Source: Caballeronia sp. LZ062 (GTDB lineage: Bacteria > Pseudomonadota > Gammaproteobacteria > Burkholderiales > Burkholderiaceae). Taken from it: 64,000 nucleotides of DNA. The position numbers and the translations under genes are program-made. Under the pieces are notes generated by a model, which was not told the origin of the DNA, ran no database searches, and was given only the letters and a program-made list of their open reading frames with translations. This document shows positions 1-13,563 of this stretch, in pieces; the stretch's first letter is position 1, and each line of letters begins with the position of its first letter. The stretch covers positions 1 to 64,000 of the forward strand of contig NZ_JARTWB010000002.1 in NCBI RefSeq assembly GCF_031450785.1, written 5' to 3'.

Positions 1-303
1 ATAATCTCGTTTCTCTGCTGCTGATGCAGCGACGCAAGACGAAGCGGTGCTGAGTGAGATGCTCGGTGCAGCGAGGCAGGAAGTCTTGGCGGATTGCTCT
101 TTAAAAACTAACAGCCGATAAGTGTGGGCGCTTGATGGCGAGTGCGGTTGTGGTTCTTCGGAATCGCAGCATAAGCAAAAGTATCAAGAGTCTCACACGA
201 AGTATCAGAGGAAGGTTTATCTGTCGAAAGACGGATTAATCATCGTCAGTACGTTGAGTGAGCGACCGGTTCTTAACGGAACCGAAAACAGTAACAGGCA
301 TTG
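1..303 (+). promoter_or_regulatory. rRNA operon promoter remnant and leader with boxA
   Basis: The first five bases (ATAAT) are the end of a TATAAT -10 box, so transcription of the operon should start about 10 bases into the window; the -35 box lies outside. The leader then runs to the 16S gene. It carries the antitermination boxA TGCTCTTTAA at 95-104. The short ORF at 122-304 is leader RNA, not a gene. Confidence 0.75.
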
Positions 304-1836
<1,533 letters not shown>

Positions 1837-1897
1837 CGAGCTTCGCACACCAAGTTAAGCGCTCACGCTTATCGGCTGTGGTTTAGAAACAGGCTAA

Positions 1898-1974
1898 GGG
1901 TCTGTAGCTCAGTCGGTTAGAGCACCGTCTTGATAAGGCGGGGGTCGTTGGTTCGAATCCAACCAGACCCACCA
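1898..1974 (+). tRNA. tRNA-Ile (GAT anticodon)
   Basis: A 77-nt cloverleaf in the 16S-23S spacer. The acceptor stem GGGTCTG pairs with CAGACCC, the anticodon loop reads TTGATAA (anticodon GAT), the T arm contains GTTCGAATC, and CCA is encoded. tRNA-Ile followed by tRNA-Ala is the usual spacer content of beta-proteobacterial rRNA operons. Confidence 0.97.
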
Positions 1975-1978
1975 TACC

Positions 1979-2054
1979 GGGGGATTAGCTCAGCTGGGAG
2001 AGCACCTGCTTTGCAAGCAGGGGGTCGTCGGTTCGATCCCGTCATCCTCCACCA
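1979..2054 (+). tRNA. tRNA-Ala (TGC anticodon)
   Basis: A 76-nt cloverleaf 4 bases after tRNA-Ile. The acceptor stem GGGGGAT pairs with ATCCTCC (one G-U pair), the anticodon loop is TTTGCAA (anticodon TGC), the T arm contains GTTCGATCC, and the CCA end is encoded. It is released from the same primary transcript as the rRNAs. Confidence 0.97.
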
Positions 2055-2150
2055 ATCTTCAATGCCTAGCGTTCACGAGCAGTGAATGTTAAGCATTGGC
2101 GATTGTAGCCAGTTGATGTCGAAGGCAACGAAGTACGCTTATCGGCTAAA

Positions 2151-2164
2151 CGTTCTTTAACAAT
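2151..2164 (+). promoter_or_regulatory. Spacer boxA antitermination site before 23S rRNA
   Basis: CGTTCTTTAACAAT lies in the 16S-23S spacer, about 190 bp before the 23S gene. It matches the boxA element at which NusB/NusE-type antitermination complexes load, and resembles the leader boxA at 95-104. A second boxA before 23S is normal in rRNA operons. Confidence 0.7.
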
Positions 2165-2347
2165 CAGGAAGAAGTAGTAAAGAGATTATCTGAAAGCACT
2201 TAGAGATGGGTGCGAGTAGGGTAGTCAGGGTAGTGATTGTATCAAGTATGAAAAGTGATCTTAATGATGACTTGGAATACGGCACAACGCGAATACTCAG
2301 CCTGTAGCGTGTGAGTCTGGAGCAGCAACGAGACACACTCGTTATAG

Positions 2348-5228
<2,881 letters not shown>

Positions 5229-5404
5229 TATAACCAGTGTGTTTTGTCGGTCAAAGTTAGCGCTTCAGCGCTTACTTGGACCCCACCCTCGAAGAGGGTG
5301 CCACTGGTCGAGTAACAGCGTGTGCGACAATCGCCACCCGAATTCACTACTACTTCTTCCCCGATTGGTCGTCGCGCCCCAAACGCGAGACGACATCCCC
5401 TCAT

Positions 5405-5519
5405 GCCTGATGACCATAGCGAGTCGGTCCCACCCCTTCCCATCCCGAACAGGACCGTGAAACGACTCCACGCCGATGATAGTGCGGATTGCCCGTGTGA
5501 AAGTAGGTAATCGTCAGGC
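5405..5519 (+). rRNA. rrf: 5S ribosomal RNA
   Basis: About 115 nt, 176 bases after the 23S gene. The terminal stem TGCCTGATGACC pairs with GGTAATCGTCAGGC. Internal landmarks are CCCATCCCGAACAGG and the GTGTGAAAGTAGGT arm. It completes a standard 16S-Ile-Ala-23S-5S operon. Confidence 0.95.
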
Positions 5520-5534
5520 TCCTCATGCCAAAAC

Positions 5535-5566
5535 AAAAACCCCACCCCGCAAAGGTGGGGTTTTTG
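5535..5566 (+). terminator. Rho-independent terminator of the rRNA operon
   Basis: The stem AAAAACCCCACC / GGTGGGGTTTTT has a short CCGCAAA loop and a T tract. It lies 16 bases after the 5S gene, so it ends the rRNA transcript. Confidence 0.9.
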
Positions 5567-5672
5567 CGTTTCGGGGTCCAATGCTGGCGCGTCGACTAAC
5601 CGGCGGCGCCAGACGATACCGGCGCGCTAAAATCCCTCATCGTCTCTACATCGTCGTTGCCTACGAGTTCTC

Positions 5673-7307
5673 ATGCTACGTCTAAGCGAAATCAAGCTCC
5701 CGCTGGATCACCCTGATTCGGCTATCAAGCCTGCGGTCATCGCGCGGCTGGCCGAAATCGGGGTCGCGGCAGACGAACTCGTCGATTTTCACGTTTTTCG
5801 TCGCGCACACGATGCACGCAAGCGCGCCGACATCAAGCTCACCTACATCGTCGATGTCGCGCTGAGAGACGAGGCGTCTGCCCTCGATAAGCTCAAAGCT
5901 CATCCGCATCCGCACTGCGGCGTCACGCCGGTTATGACGTACCACTTTGTCGCGCGGGCGCCGGAACGGTCTACGATGTTGCGCCCCGTCGTCATCGGTA
6001 TGGGGCCCTGCGGACTCTTCGCGGGGCTCATTCTCGCGCAAATGGGGTTTCGGCCGATCATCCTCGAACGCGGGAAGGCCGTTCGCGAACGAACGAAGGA
6101 CACTTGGGGACTCTGGCGACGCAAGGAACTGCAACCGGAATCGAACGTACAGTTCGGCGAAGGCGGTGCCGGCACGTTCTCGGACGGCAAGCTATATAGC
6201 CAGATCAAGGACCCGAAGCACTACGGCCGAAAAGTCCTCGACGAGTTCGTTAAGGCCGGCGCGCCGGAGGACATCCTCTTTCTGAGCCGCCCGCATATAG
6301 GCACGTTCCGGCTCGTCAGCATGGTCGAGAAGATGCGCGCCACGATCCACCAACTCGGCGGGGAAGTGCGGTTCCAGCAGCGCGTCGAAGATATCGACAT
6401 CGAAAACGGGAAGGTGCGCGGTCTGCGTTTGTCGACTGGCGAGACGCTGCGGTGCGATCACGTCGTGCTCGCCGTCGGCCACAGTGCTCGCGATACCTTC
6501 GAGATGCTCCACAAGCGCGGCGTCTTCATGGAAGCGAAGCCGTTCTCACTCGGCTTTCGCATCGAACATCCGCAAGGCGTAATCGACCGAAGCCGCTTTG
6601 GCAAGTTCGCGGGACACGAGCGTCTTGGCGCTGCCGACTACAAAGTGGTGCATCACTGCAGTAACGGGCGGTCCGTCTACAGCTTTTGCATGTGTCCGGG
6701 CGGAACCGTCGTCGCGGCGACATCCGAGCCCGGCCGCGTCGTCACGAACGGCATGAGCCAGTATTCGCGTGCAGAGCGCAATGCCAACGCGGGCATCGTC
6801 GTCGGAATTACGCCGGAGGATTATCCGGGCGGTCCGCTCGCGGGCATTGCATTTCAGCGTAAATGGGAAGAGCGGGCATTCGAGCTCGGCGGCGGCGACT
6901 ACTGCGCGCCCGCTCAGCTCGTTGGCGATTTCATCGCGGGCCGTGCGTCGACGTCGCTCGGTTCTGTCATTCCGTCGTACAAGCCGGGCGTCAAACCAAC
7001 CGATCTGAGCACGGCGCTGCCCGATTACGTGATCGAAGCGATCCGAGAAGCTTTGCCTCAGATCGACAAAAAGCTCCCCGGCTTCGCGATGCACGATGCC
7101 GTGCTGACAGGCGTTGAGACGCGCACGTCGTCGCCGCTACGTGTGCGGCGCAAGGAAGACTACCAGAGCGTGAACGTCGAAGGTTTGTATCCCGCCGGCG
7201 AAGGCGCGGGGTATGCAGGCGGGATCTACTCGGCGGCCATCGACGGCATCGAGGTCGCCGAAGCAGTCGCCATGCAAATGATGGCCGAGCATTCGGCGAC
7301 CGTCTGA
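5673..7307 (+). CDS. FAD-dependent NAD(P)-type oxidoreductase (COG2509 family)
   Basis: A 544-aa flavoprotein of unknown substrate. A dinucleotide-binding motif, GMGPCGLFAG, sits near residue 109, after an N-terminal domain of about 100 residues, which is the layout of the COG2509 'uncharacterised FAD-dependent dehydrogenase' family. A second family motif, QFGEGGAGTFSDGKL, follows near residue 160. GLYPAGEGAGYAGG near the C-terminus is the FAD-closing motif. The gene starts at an ATG 107 bases after the rRNA terminator and stands alone. Family membership is secure; the reaction is not known. Confidence 0.88.
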   Translation: MLRLSEIKLPLDHPDSAIKPAVIARLAEIGVAADELVDFHVFRRAHDARKRADIKLTYIVDVALRDEASALDKLKAHPHPHCGVTPVMTYHFVARAPERSTMLRPVVIGMGPCGLFAGLILAQMGFRPIILERGKAVRERTKDTWGLWRRKELQPESNVQFGEGGAGTFSDGKLYSQIKDPKHYGRKVLDEFVKAGAPEDILFLSRPHIGTFRLVSMVEKMRATIHQLGGEVRFQQRVEDIDIENGKVRGLRLSTGETLRCDHVVLAVGHSARDTFEMLHKRGVFMEAKPFSLGFRIEHPQGVIDRSRFGKFAGHERLGAADYKVVHHCSNGRSVYSFCMCPGGTVVAATSEPGRVVTNGMSQYSRAERNANAGIVVGITPEDYPGGPLAGIAFQRKWEERAFELGGGDYCAPAQLVGDFIAGRASTSLGSVIPSYKPGVKPTDLSTALPDYVIEAIREALPQIDKKLPGFAMHDAVLTGVETRTSSPLRVRRKEDYQSVNVEGLYPAGEGAGYAGGIYSAAIDGIEVAEAVAMQMMAEHSATV

Positions 7308-7399
7308 GACAGCGCCGACATATCGGACTGAGCACGCATCGTTGCAACCGGGCGCTCCCCATCGTGTGCCGTGATTGCATTAGCCGCGGCGGCCTTATA

Positions 7400-7705
7400 T
7401 GCGGCCGATGCTCGGCGAATGCATCACTTCCAGAACTACGCGCCCGAAAAGTCGACTACGCGATCAACCGCTATACCAAGGAAGCGCCCCGACTGTACGG
7501 CGTGATGGACATGCGCCGGCGTCACGCAATACCTCGCCGGAAGCGGGTACATGATTGCGGACATCGCGACCTTCCCGAGGACGCGTTCGTGGGAGAGCCA
7601 GGGCATCGCGCTCGACGAATCCGCCCGTCACGCTCGGCGACGCTAAGAGGAGCGGAACGCATTCCTGGTACCGGTGCTTCCGAGCCATCCGAGAGCTTAT
7701 AGCCG
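7400..7705 (+). pseudogene. Glutathione S-transferase relic (YghU/YfcG-like C-terminal half)
   Basis: No intact frame exists here, but protein pieces typical of YghU-like glutathione S-transferases appear in order across shifting frames: RPMLGE, then a stretch reading QNYAPEK, then VDYAINRYTKEAPRLYGVMD, then QYLAGSGYMIADIATFP and SWESQGIALDE, ending near PRAYS. At least two frameshifts and a lost N-terminal half make it non-functional. This explains most of the 450-bp gap between the flanking genes. The order and spacing of the pieces match an alpha-helical GST C-terminal domain. Confidence 0.75.
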
Positions 7706-7757
7706 CGCAAGCTATTCCGAATCGTGCGCCGTTCGACTGCACACCACGGTCTACGAA

Positions 7758-9299
7758 TCAGGTCACCACGCCCACCTGCCACGGCACGAACTCGCTCTGC
7801 CCATACCCGTGCTGTTCACTCTTCGACGGCACGCCGGAAGCACAGTCGAGCATCATCTGGAAGATCTGGTCGCCGAGCTGGTCGATGGTCGCTGTGCCGT
7901 CGATCACGCCGCCGCAATTGATATCCATGTCGTCTTCCTGCCGCTCCCACAGCGCCGTGTTCGTCGCGAGCTTGAGCGATGGCGACGGCGCGCAGCCGTA
8001 AGCCGAGCCGCGCCCGGTCGTGAAGCAGATGAGATTCGCGCCGGATGCTACCTGACCGGTCGCCGACATCGGATCGTAGCCGGGCGAATCCATGAAGACG
8101 AAGCCCTTCGCGTCGATGCGTTGCGCGTACTCATACACTTCGACGAGGTTCGTCGTACCGCCCTTGGCAACCGCGCCGAGCGACTTTTCAAGGATCGTCG
8201 TCAGCCCGCCCACCTTGTTGCCCGCCGACGGGTTGTTGTCCATCGCCGCGCCGTTGCGCTCGCAGTAGCCTTCCCACCACTTGATGCGCGCAAGCAGCTT
8301 TTCGCCGACTTCGCGGCTCACCGCGCGCCGTGTCAGCAAATGCTCCGCCCCGTACACCTCGGGCGTTTCGGAAAGAATCGCGGTGCCGCCGTGCGCGACA
8401 AGCTTATCGACCGCCGCGCCGAGCGCCGGATTCGCCGAGATGCCGGAATAGCCGTCCGAACCGCCGCATTGCAACCCGACGATCAGATGCGATGCGGGCA
8501 AAGGCTCGCGCCTTACCCGGTTCGCGTCCGCGAGCATCTCTTTCACCATCGCGATGCCGCGCTCGATGGTTTTCCGCGTGCCGCCGCTGTCCTGAATCGT
8601 GAAGCTGCGCAGCCGCTCGCCGTCCTTCAGCCCGGCGGATTCCAGCACGCCGCCGATCTGGTTCGTCTCGCAGCCCAGTCCGACGAACAGCACCGAATGA
8701 AAGTTCGGATGAACGGCGTACCCGGCCAGCGTCCGGCGCAGAATGCCGAGCCCTTCGCCCTGCATGTCGATGCCGCAGCCGAGGCCATGCGTAAGCGCAA
8801 TGACGCCATCGACGTTCGGATAATCAGCGAGCACTTCCGGATGCACGTCACGCCGGAAATGATCGGCAATCGCGCGCGCGACCGTCGCCGAGCAGTTCAC
8901 GCTCGTCAGCACGCCGACAAAATTGCGCGTGGCGACGCGGCCGTCGTCCCGGCGGATGCCCATGAACGTGGCCGGCGTGTCGACGAAAGGCGTCGGATGC
9001 TTGTCGACGCCGAACTCGTGCTCCCGTGCGAAATCAGCCATCGACAGATTCTGCGTGTGGACATGCTGACCGCGCGCAATCGCCTCTTTCGCGACACCGA
9101 TGACCTGGTTGTAGCGTTTGACGGGCTCACCCGCCGCGATCGCGCGGGTGGCGATCTTGTGGCCCGGCGGGATAAGCCCGGTGACGACGAGATCCTCCGA
9201 CGCGATGCGCGCGCCCGAGAGCAGCTGACGCGTCGCGATTACGACGTCGTCTTTTAAATGCAGCCGGATGACCGCATGGTCGTTGGATAGGGTAGACAT
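7758..9299 (-). CDS. uxaA: Altronate dehydratase (UxaA/GarD family)
   Basis: A 513-aa hydro-lyase that would dehydrate D-altronate to 2-keto-3-deoxygluconate. The N-terminal 90 residues look like the small SAF-like domain and the rest is the large catalytic domain. Family motifs include NVDGVIALTHGLGCG, VGLGCETNQ, GLQCGGSDGYSG and a C-terminal DINCGG. It is the last gene of an operon: the upstream transporter stops 8 bases before its ATG, and an AAGAAAG ribosome site precedes it. The neighbouring uxaB favours altronate over galactarate as substrate, but sequence alone does not separate UxaA from GarD with certainty. Confidence 0.85.
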   Translation of the reverse strand: MSTLSNDHAVIRLHLKDDVVIATRQLLSGARIASEDLVVTGLIPPGHKIATRAIAAGEPVKRYNQVIGVAKEAIARGQHVHTQNLSMADFAREHEFGVDKHPTPFVDTPATFMGIRRDDGRVATRNFVGVLTSVNCSATVARAIADHFRRDVHPEVLADYPNVDGVIALTHGLGCGIDMQGEGLGILRRTLAGYAVHPNFHSVLFVGLGCETNQIGGVLESAGLKDGERLRSFTIQDSGGTRKTIERGIAMVKEMLADANRVRREPLPASHLIVGLQCGGSDGYSGISANPALGAAVDKLVAHGGTAILSETPEVYGAEHLLTRRAVSREVGEKLLARIKWWEGYCERNGAAMDNNPSAGNKVGGLTTILEKSLGAVAKGGTTNLVEVYEYAQRIDAKGFVFMDSPGYDPMSATGQVASGANLICFTTGRGSAYGCAPSPSLKLATNTALWERQEDDMDINCGGVIDGTATIDQLGDQIFQMMLDCASGVPSKSEQHGYGQSEFVPWQVGVVT

Positions 9300-9307
9300 G
9301 ATCTTTC

Positions 9308-10588
9308 TTAGATTGTGGAGGGTGCGCGCTTGTCGGCGACGGCGCGCTTGTCCGCTTCATCGAGCGGCTCGATCTTGCCGACGATCACAAGATAGCTGAA
9401 CGCGCCGAGAAAGCAGAAGCCGCCCGCGACGCACAGCGGAATAACGAAGGAGCCCTTGGTGAGAGCGAGCATCACGCCGGTGAACGTGGTGATGACGATG
9501 CCCGCCAGGTTTGACGCGAAGTTCTGGATGCCGCCAATCGACGCAACGTGGTCCGGCGTCGGGGCGACGTCGCTCGGAAGCGACCAGATGCTGGCCGCGG
9601 CGAACGCGAGGCTTGCGTAAGCAATGCCGAAGAACGCGAGCATCAGATAAATGTTCGACGTGAATGCCGACAAGGTAATAACCGACGAGAGCAGCATTCC
9701 GCCGACCATGCAGGTCTTGCGCGCGGCGGTCAGGCTCCAGCCGCGCTTGAACAGCGCGTCCGAGGTAAAGCCGCCGAGCCAGCCACCCGGAATCGACATC
9801 AGCGCGGGAATGGTGCCGAGCGTGCCGAGCGACTTGAGCGAGAAGCCGTGCGCCTGAACGAGATAGCTCGGGAACCACGTGATGAAGAAGTAGATGACGA
9901 AGTTGAGGCAGAAGAAGCCGAGCATCATGCCCCACAGCGTGCGGTACTTGAACAGCGAGGCCCACGACACTTTTTTCTTCGGTGCGACCGGTTGCGGCGG
10001 CAAATCCACTTCGCCGGTGAGGTCGCCCTTCGACTTGTTTCGATAGATTGCGAACCAGCCGAGAATCCACACGAAGCCGATCACGCCGGTGATGACGAAC
10101 GACGCTTCCCAGCCGAACGAGCTGATGATGAGCGCGACGACCGGAATCGACAGTGCGGAGCCGACGCGCGACCCGCTATCGAAGATGCTGGTCGCGAAGG
10201 CGCGCTGTTCTTTCGTGAACCATTGCGACACGAGTTTCGCGCACGACGGATACGCGCCCGCTTCGCCGATGCCGAGCATCAGCCGGCAGCCGAACATGCC
10301 GGAGACGCTCGTGGCGACGGCGGTCAGTGCCGTGAATACCGACCACCAGCCGACGGCCAGCGGCAGCGCGATGCGCGCGCCCACGCGGTCGACGAACCAG
10401 CCGAAGGGCATCTGCATGAGCGCGTAGCTCCAGAAGAAGCCGCTCAAAATGAAGCCCATCTCCGCCGGCCCGATGCCGAGCGCCTTTTCGATCTGCGGTG
10501 CAGCGACCGCCAGATTCGCCCGGTCGATGTAGTTAATGGCGATGGCCAGAAAGGCCAGAAATATCACTACCCAACGCATTTTGCGCAT
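9308..10588 (-). CDS. MFS transporter, anion:cation symporter family (hexuronate/aldarate type)
   Basis: A 426-aa, 12-helix inner-membrane transporter. The start AINYIDRANLAVA and the loop WFVDRVGARIAL are typical of the ACS family that includes ExuT and GudP. The chosen ATG at 10588 is preceded by a near-perfect AGGAGGAGA ribosome site, better than the in-frame start 14 codons upstream. It lies between uxaB and uxaA in one operon, so uptake of galacturonate, altronate or a similar sugar acid is the likely job. The exact substrate is inferred from context. Confidence 0.85.
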   Translation of the reverse strand: MRKMRWVVIFLAFLAIAINYIDRANLAVAAPQIEKALGIGPAEMGFILSGFFWSYALMQMPFGWFVDRVGARIALPLAVGWWSVFTALTAVATSVSGMFGCRLMLGIGEAGAYPSCAKLVSQWFTKEQRAFATSIFDSGSRVGSALSIPVVALIISSFGWEASFVITGVIGFVWILGWFAIYRNKSKGDLTGEVDLPPQPVAPKKKVSWASLFKYRTLWGMMLGFFCLNFVIYFFITWFPSYLVQAHGFSLKSLGTLGTIPALMSIPGGWLGGFTSDALFKRGWSLTAARKTCMVGGMLLSSVITLSAFTSNIYLMLAFFGIAYASLAFAAASIWSLPSDVAPTPDHVASIGGIQNFASNLAGIVITTFTGVMLALTKGSFVIPLCVAGGFCFLGAFSYLVIVGKIEPLDEADKRAVADKRAPSTI

Positions 10589-10712
10589 GGTTGTCTCCTC
10601 CTGAGAGCGGCACTTCGTTCGTTCGGCCACGTCCGCTTAAGGTGGTGCGGCGAGCCGTGTTTATAAAAATCAGCGACGCTATCCGGTTCTGCGACGGATT
10701 CGCGCGCCGGGT

Positions 10713-11846
10713 TTATTGCGATGTGGTCGCGTTCAATGCGTCGCGCAGGCGCTTCTGCTCGATATCGAGCTTCAGTTCTCCTGCGAGATCGATTACCGGC
10801 TGAAACCGCCGGAGTTTCTTCTCTTCGTGATTGCGCGCGATATCCGCCAGCCGGTGCACGAGAAACGGGTTCTGGAAGCGATCGCGCACGCTCGCGAGAT
10901 ATTCCGTCGCGACGTCATGCTGGCCGAGCGCCGCGAAGACCGGCAACACTTCGTCGCGCCAGGTGGCTTCGAGCGGCTCGCGATAAGCGGGATCGCGCAT
11001 GGCATCGAGCACGATCATGTCCGGCGCGCCGTCGCGCGTGCGCCAAAGTTCCGCCAGCATCGTGTGGCCAAGGTTCAATAGCAGCAGCTTGAGCCGTTCG
11101 TAGTGCGCAAGATCGTCGGTCACGACGATATCTTCGTGTTCGCAAGGCAGCACCATGTGCGGCTGTCGCTCGATAGCCCACAGCGCATAGGGCTCGGCGA
11201 TCGCGCCGACGGGAACGATCGGCTCCGAAACAATGCGATCGACCAGTGAATTGACCCAGACGCAGTCGCTCGTCAGATAGCGGATGAAAGCGTCGTCGGC
11301 ATTCCAGCCGCGTGCGACGCCGCACACGAGGTCGCGCAGCGTGTCTCCGTTGCGGGAAATGAGTTCGCAGGGCAGCAAGGTGATCGGCTCGGCGCCCGCG
11401 CGAAAGCGTGCATGCAAGAGCACCGCGAGCTTGGCTGCGAAGCCGCGCGGCGTGCGGCGTCCTTCGAGCAACTCAGCCGTGTCTTCGTCGAAGAGCTTGT
11501 ACCCGGCGTCTGCCGTGTTCGAGACGACCACCTTCACGTCGCGCTCGATGCGTTGCAGAAGCAGCGGCCAGTCTTCGTCCGCGTGCAGCGCCTCGCTGAT
11601 GCAATCGCATTCCACGGTGACATCGACGGTCTCGTCGCCACGACGTCCGCGAATGCGCACCGGGTAGCGTCCGCTCGCCCGCAGCGCTTCCGTGCGGGCG
11701 CGGCTGTCCGGGCTCGACGTCGTCTGCACGACCGTAATCTTGCCGAGCGCCTTCGCCGGATCGCGCCGCGCCGCTTCGGTGACGAAAAAGTCCACGTGCG
11801 CTTGCAGGAAGCGGCTCGTGCCGAACTGAAGAATCGGATTGCTCAT
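10713..11846 (-). CDS. uxaB: Tagaturonate reductase / altronate oxidoreductase (mannitol dehydrogenase family)
   Basis: A 377-aa NAD-dependent polyol dehydrogenase that would reduce D-tagaturonate to D-altronate. The N-terminal FGTSRFLQAHVD is the family's nucleotide-binding start, ITLLPCELISRNGD follows mid-protein, and LLNLGHTMLAELW lies in the C-terminal domain. The ATG at 11846 begins directly with this fold; an in-frame ATG 12 codons upstream (11882) is possible but adds a non-conserved tail. It is the first gene of the uxaB-transporter-uxaA operon, divergent from a GntR regulator. No uronate isomerase (uxaC) is in the window. Confidence 0.83.
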   Translation of the reverse strand: MSNPILQFGTSRFLQAHVDFFVTEAARRDPAKALGKITVVQTTSSPDSRARTEALRASGRYPVRIRGRRGDETVDVTVECDCISEALHADEDWPLLLQRIERDVKVVVSNTADAGYKLFDEDTAELLEGRRTPRGFAAKLAVLLHARFRAGAEPITLLPCELISRNGDTLRDLVCGVARGWNADDAFIRYLTSDCVWVNSLVDRIVSEPIVPVGAIAEPYALWAIERQPHMVLPCEHEDIVVTDDLAHYERLKLLLLNLGHTMLAELWRTRDGAPDMIVLDAMRDPAYREPLEATWRDEVLPVFAALGQHDVATEYLASVRDRFQNPFLVHRLADIARNHEEKKLRRFQPVIDLAGELKLDIEQKRLRDALNATTSQ

Positions 11847-11961
11847 GATTGCGTCGCTCGCGTCGTGGGGTGCATTCGCCATGCCCGCGACGAATGGCGC
11901 GTGGGCTCGGTCGTTGCCACTTGGAAACGGTTCCAGCGCGGACTAAAAAAATGTGGCCACG

Positions 11962-12012
11962 TGGCCTTACCAAATCGCATACTAGTGGTTCGAAATGCAA
12001 TTGGTCAAGCCA
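11962..12012. promoter_or_regulatory. Paired operator-like palindromes in the uxaB / GntR divergent promoter
   Basis: TGGCCTTACCA (11962-11972) and TGGTCAAGCCA (12002-12012) share the form TGG-N5-CCA, with starts 40 bp apart (nearly four helical turns). They sit between the divergent uxaB operon and the GntR gene. FadR-subfamily regulators bind short palindromes of this kind, so these are candidate binding sites for the adjacent regulator. The assignment is inference from sequence and position. Confidence 0.5.
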
Positions 12013-12112
12013 CTTGTAAGCCGGGAGTGTTCGCTGAACCGCCTGCACACGGTGCTTCAGCGCGTCGCCTGATTACAATCCACGTTTTCCCCGAGCTTTC
12101 AGGAGCCAGCCC

Positions 12113-12811
12113 GTGAGTGCGAAACCACCGGAGACGCGCCGTCTTTATTTGCAGATCGCCGACAAACTGCGCGGCTTGATCGAGCAGAAGGATTTCGCGC
12201 CGAACGGCCGGCTCCCGTCGGAGCGCGAACTGGCGCAGACGCTCGGCGTGTCGCGGCCGTCGGTGCGCGAGGCGCTGGTCGCGCTGGAACTGGAAGGGCG
12301 CGTCGAGATCCGCATGGGATCCGGCGTCTATATCTGCGCGACGCCCGCGCTCAAGCCGCCGCGCACCGAGGCGGAGCTCGGCGAAAGTCCCATCGAGATC
12401 ATGAATGCGCGGAGTGTGATCGAAGGCGCGATTGCCGCGAGCGTCGCGCCATTTGCCCGGCCGAAGGCGCTGAAGGCGTTGCGTACGGTCTACGAAACGA
12501 TGGCGCGCGAAGTCGAGAACGGTCTGATCCCAATGAGCGCGGACCGCTCGTTTCACGTCGCGATTGCACAGATGTCCGGTAACGACGTGCTTGTGCGCAC
12601 GGTCGGCGCGCTCTACGACGAGCGGCACAGCCCGCTGTCATCGACGCTTCGGGGGCATTTCGAAGGGGAAGAGACGTGGGCGGCCGCGCTGACGGAACAT
12701 CTCGACATTCTGGAAGCGCTCGAAGCGCGCGACGCTGTTCAGGCTCAGGCCGCGATGCAGCGGCACATGCGCAACTCGGCGGCACGGCTCATGACGAAAC
12801 GCAAGGCGTGA
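12113..12811 (+). CDS. GntR-family regulator, FadR subfamily
   Basis: A 232-aa transcription factor. Residues 10-75 form the winged helix-turn-helix with the GntR signature LPSERELAQTLGVSRPSVRE; the remainder is an all-helical FCD ligand domain, where sugar acids usually bind through a metal site. The start is GTG with AGGAG 8 bases upstream. It is divergent from the hexuronate operon and probably represses it until a hexuronate or altronate derivative is present. ExuR- or UxuR-like regulation is the expected role, inferred from context. Confidence 0.88.
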   Translation: MSAKPPETRRLYLQIADKLRGLIEQKDFAPNGRLPSERELAQTLGVSRPSVREALVALELEGRVEIRMGSGVYICATPALKPPRTEAELGESPIEIMNARSVIEGAIAASVAPFARPKALKALRTVYETMAREVENGLIPMSADRSFHVAIAQMSGNDVLVRTVGALYDERHSPLSSTLRGHFEGEETWAAALTEHLDILEALEARDAVQAQAAMQRHMRNSAARLMTKRKA

Positions 12812-12859
12812 AGCCGGCGCGTCATCGATAGACGGGCCGGCGTCGGGCACAACGACGCG

Positions 12860-13180
12860 TCAGCCCGGATAGGCTTCATCGACCTTCAGGCCGGCTAGCT
12901 TGAAGATGACGCGCAACGTCTGCGGCGCAATGTCCCGGCGCGACGCGAGCGTCGTCAGGACGAAATCCATGACCTTCGCGTACTTGAGCATGGTCAGGCA
13001 CGTTTCGATATCGGTCGAGCCGTCGCGCATCGATTCGGCGAGGCGCAACATCTCCACGGAAATCTCTCGCGCCATCTCCAGTTCAAGCTGCTGCTTCTCG
13101 CTCCACGCCGGCATCGCGGTCAGTGCCGCAAGCATCTCCTGAAACTGCTTTTCTGCTTTCTTGTCCGGGATCGCATCCAT
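12860..13180 (-). CDS. Conserved hypothetical protein, 106 aa
   Basis: A small, soluble, helix-rich protein rich in charged residues, with no signal peptide or membrane segment. I recognise no motif of known function. Its codon use matches the neighbours and it lies convergent to the GntR gene, 48 bases apart, which supports a real, vertically inherited gene. The ATG at 13180 is followed by MDAIPDKKAEKQ. Function unknown. Confidence 0.65.
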   Translation of the reverse strand: MDAIPDKKAEKQFQEMLAALTAMPAWSEKQQLELEMAREISVEMLRLAESMRDGSTDIETCLTMLKYAKVMDFVLTTLASRRDIAPQTLRVIFKLAGLKVDEAYPG

Positions 13181-13563
13181 CGCCGTCCTCTCTTGATCAT
13201 GGCGCCGGCGAGTCGCATCGCCGCGCTGTGCGTTAGGTGTTACGTAACAGAGCCGACGCGGTGAACGCCGAGCGTTGCGAGACGCGGCCTAGTTACCCAG
13301 CTTGCTGCTCCTGCCTTGTTGCGTCGTCGTGCGATCTTCTAGGTCGCATCGTGTGCTGTCTGTATCAATGGCCTCATTGCCGGACAATGCACAATTTGTT
13401 CCACGGGCCTCTTCGGACCACGTTTGCCGCTCAACCGTCAGGCGGAACAAAGAACGTCTCTGCGCTTTTGGGTAAACTTCCTCTTTTGAGACGGCAGAAC
13501 CAGCGGTTAGCGCACATTCAGCGCGAACATGCTCCGCTTTTCACACTCCAGTCACTGATTACG
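13181..13563. other. Intergenic region without a recognised gene
   Basis: About 380 bases between divergent genes. An open frame extends upstream of the methyltransferase start through this stretch, but its predicted sequence is cysteine-rich and unlike a protein, so I leave it out. It should hold the promoters of both flanking genes; I could not assign boxes with confidence. Confidence 0.5.
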
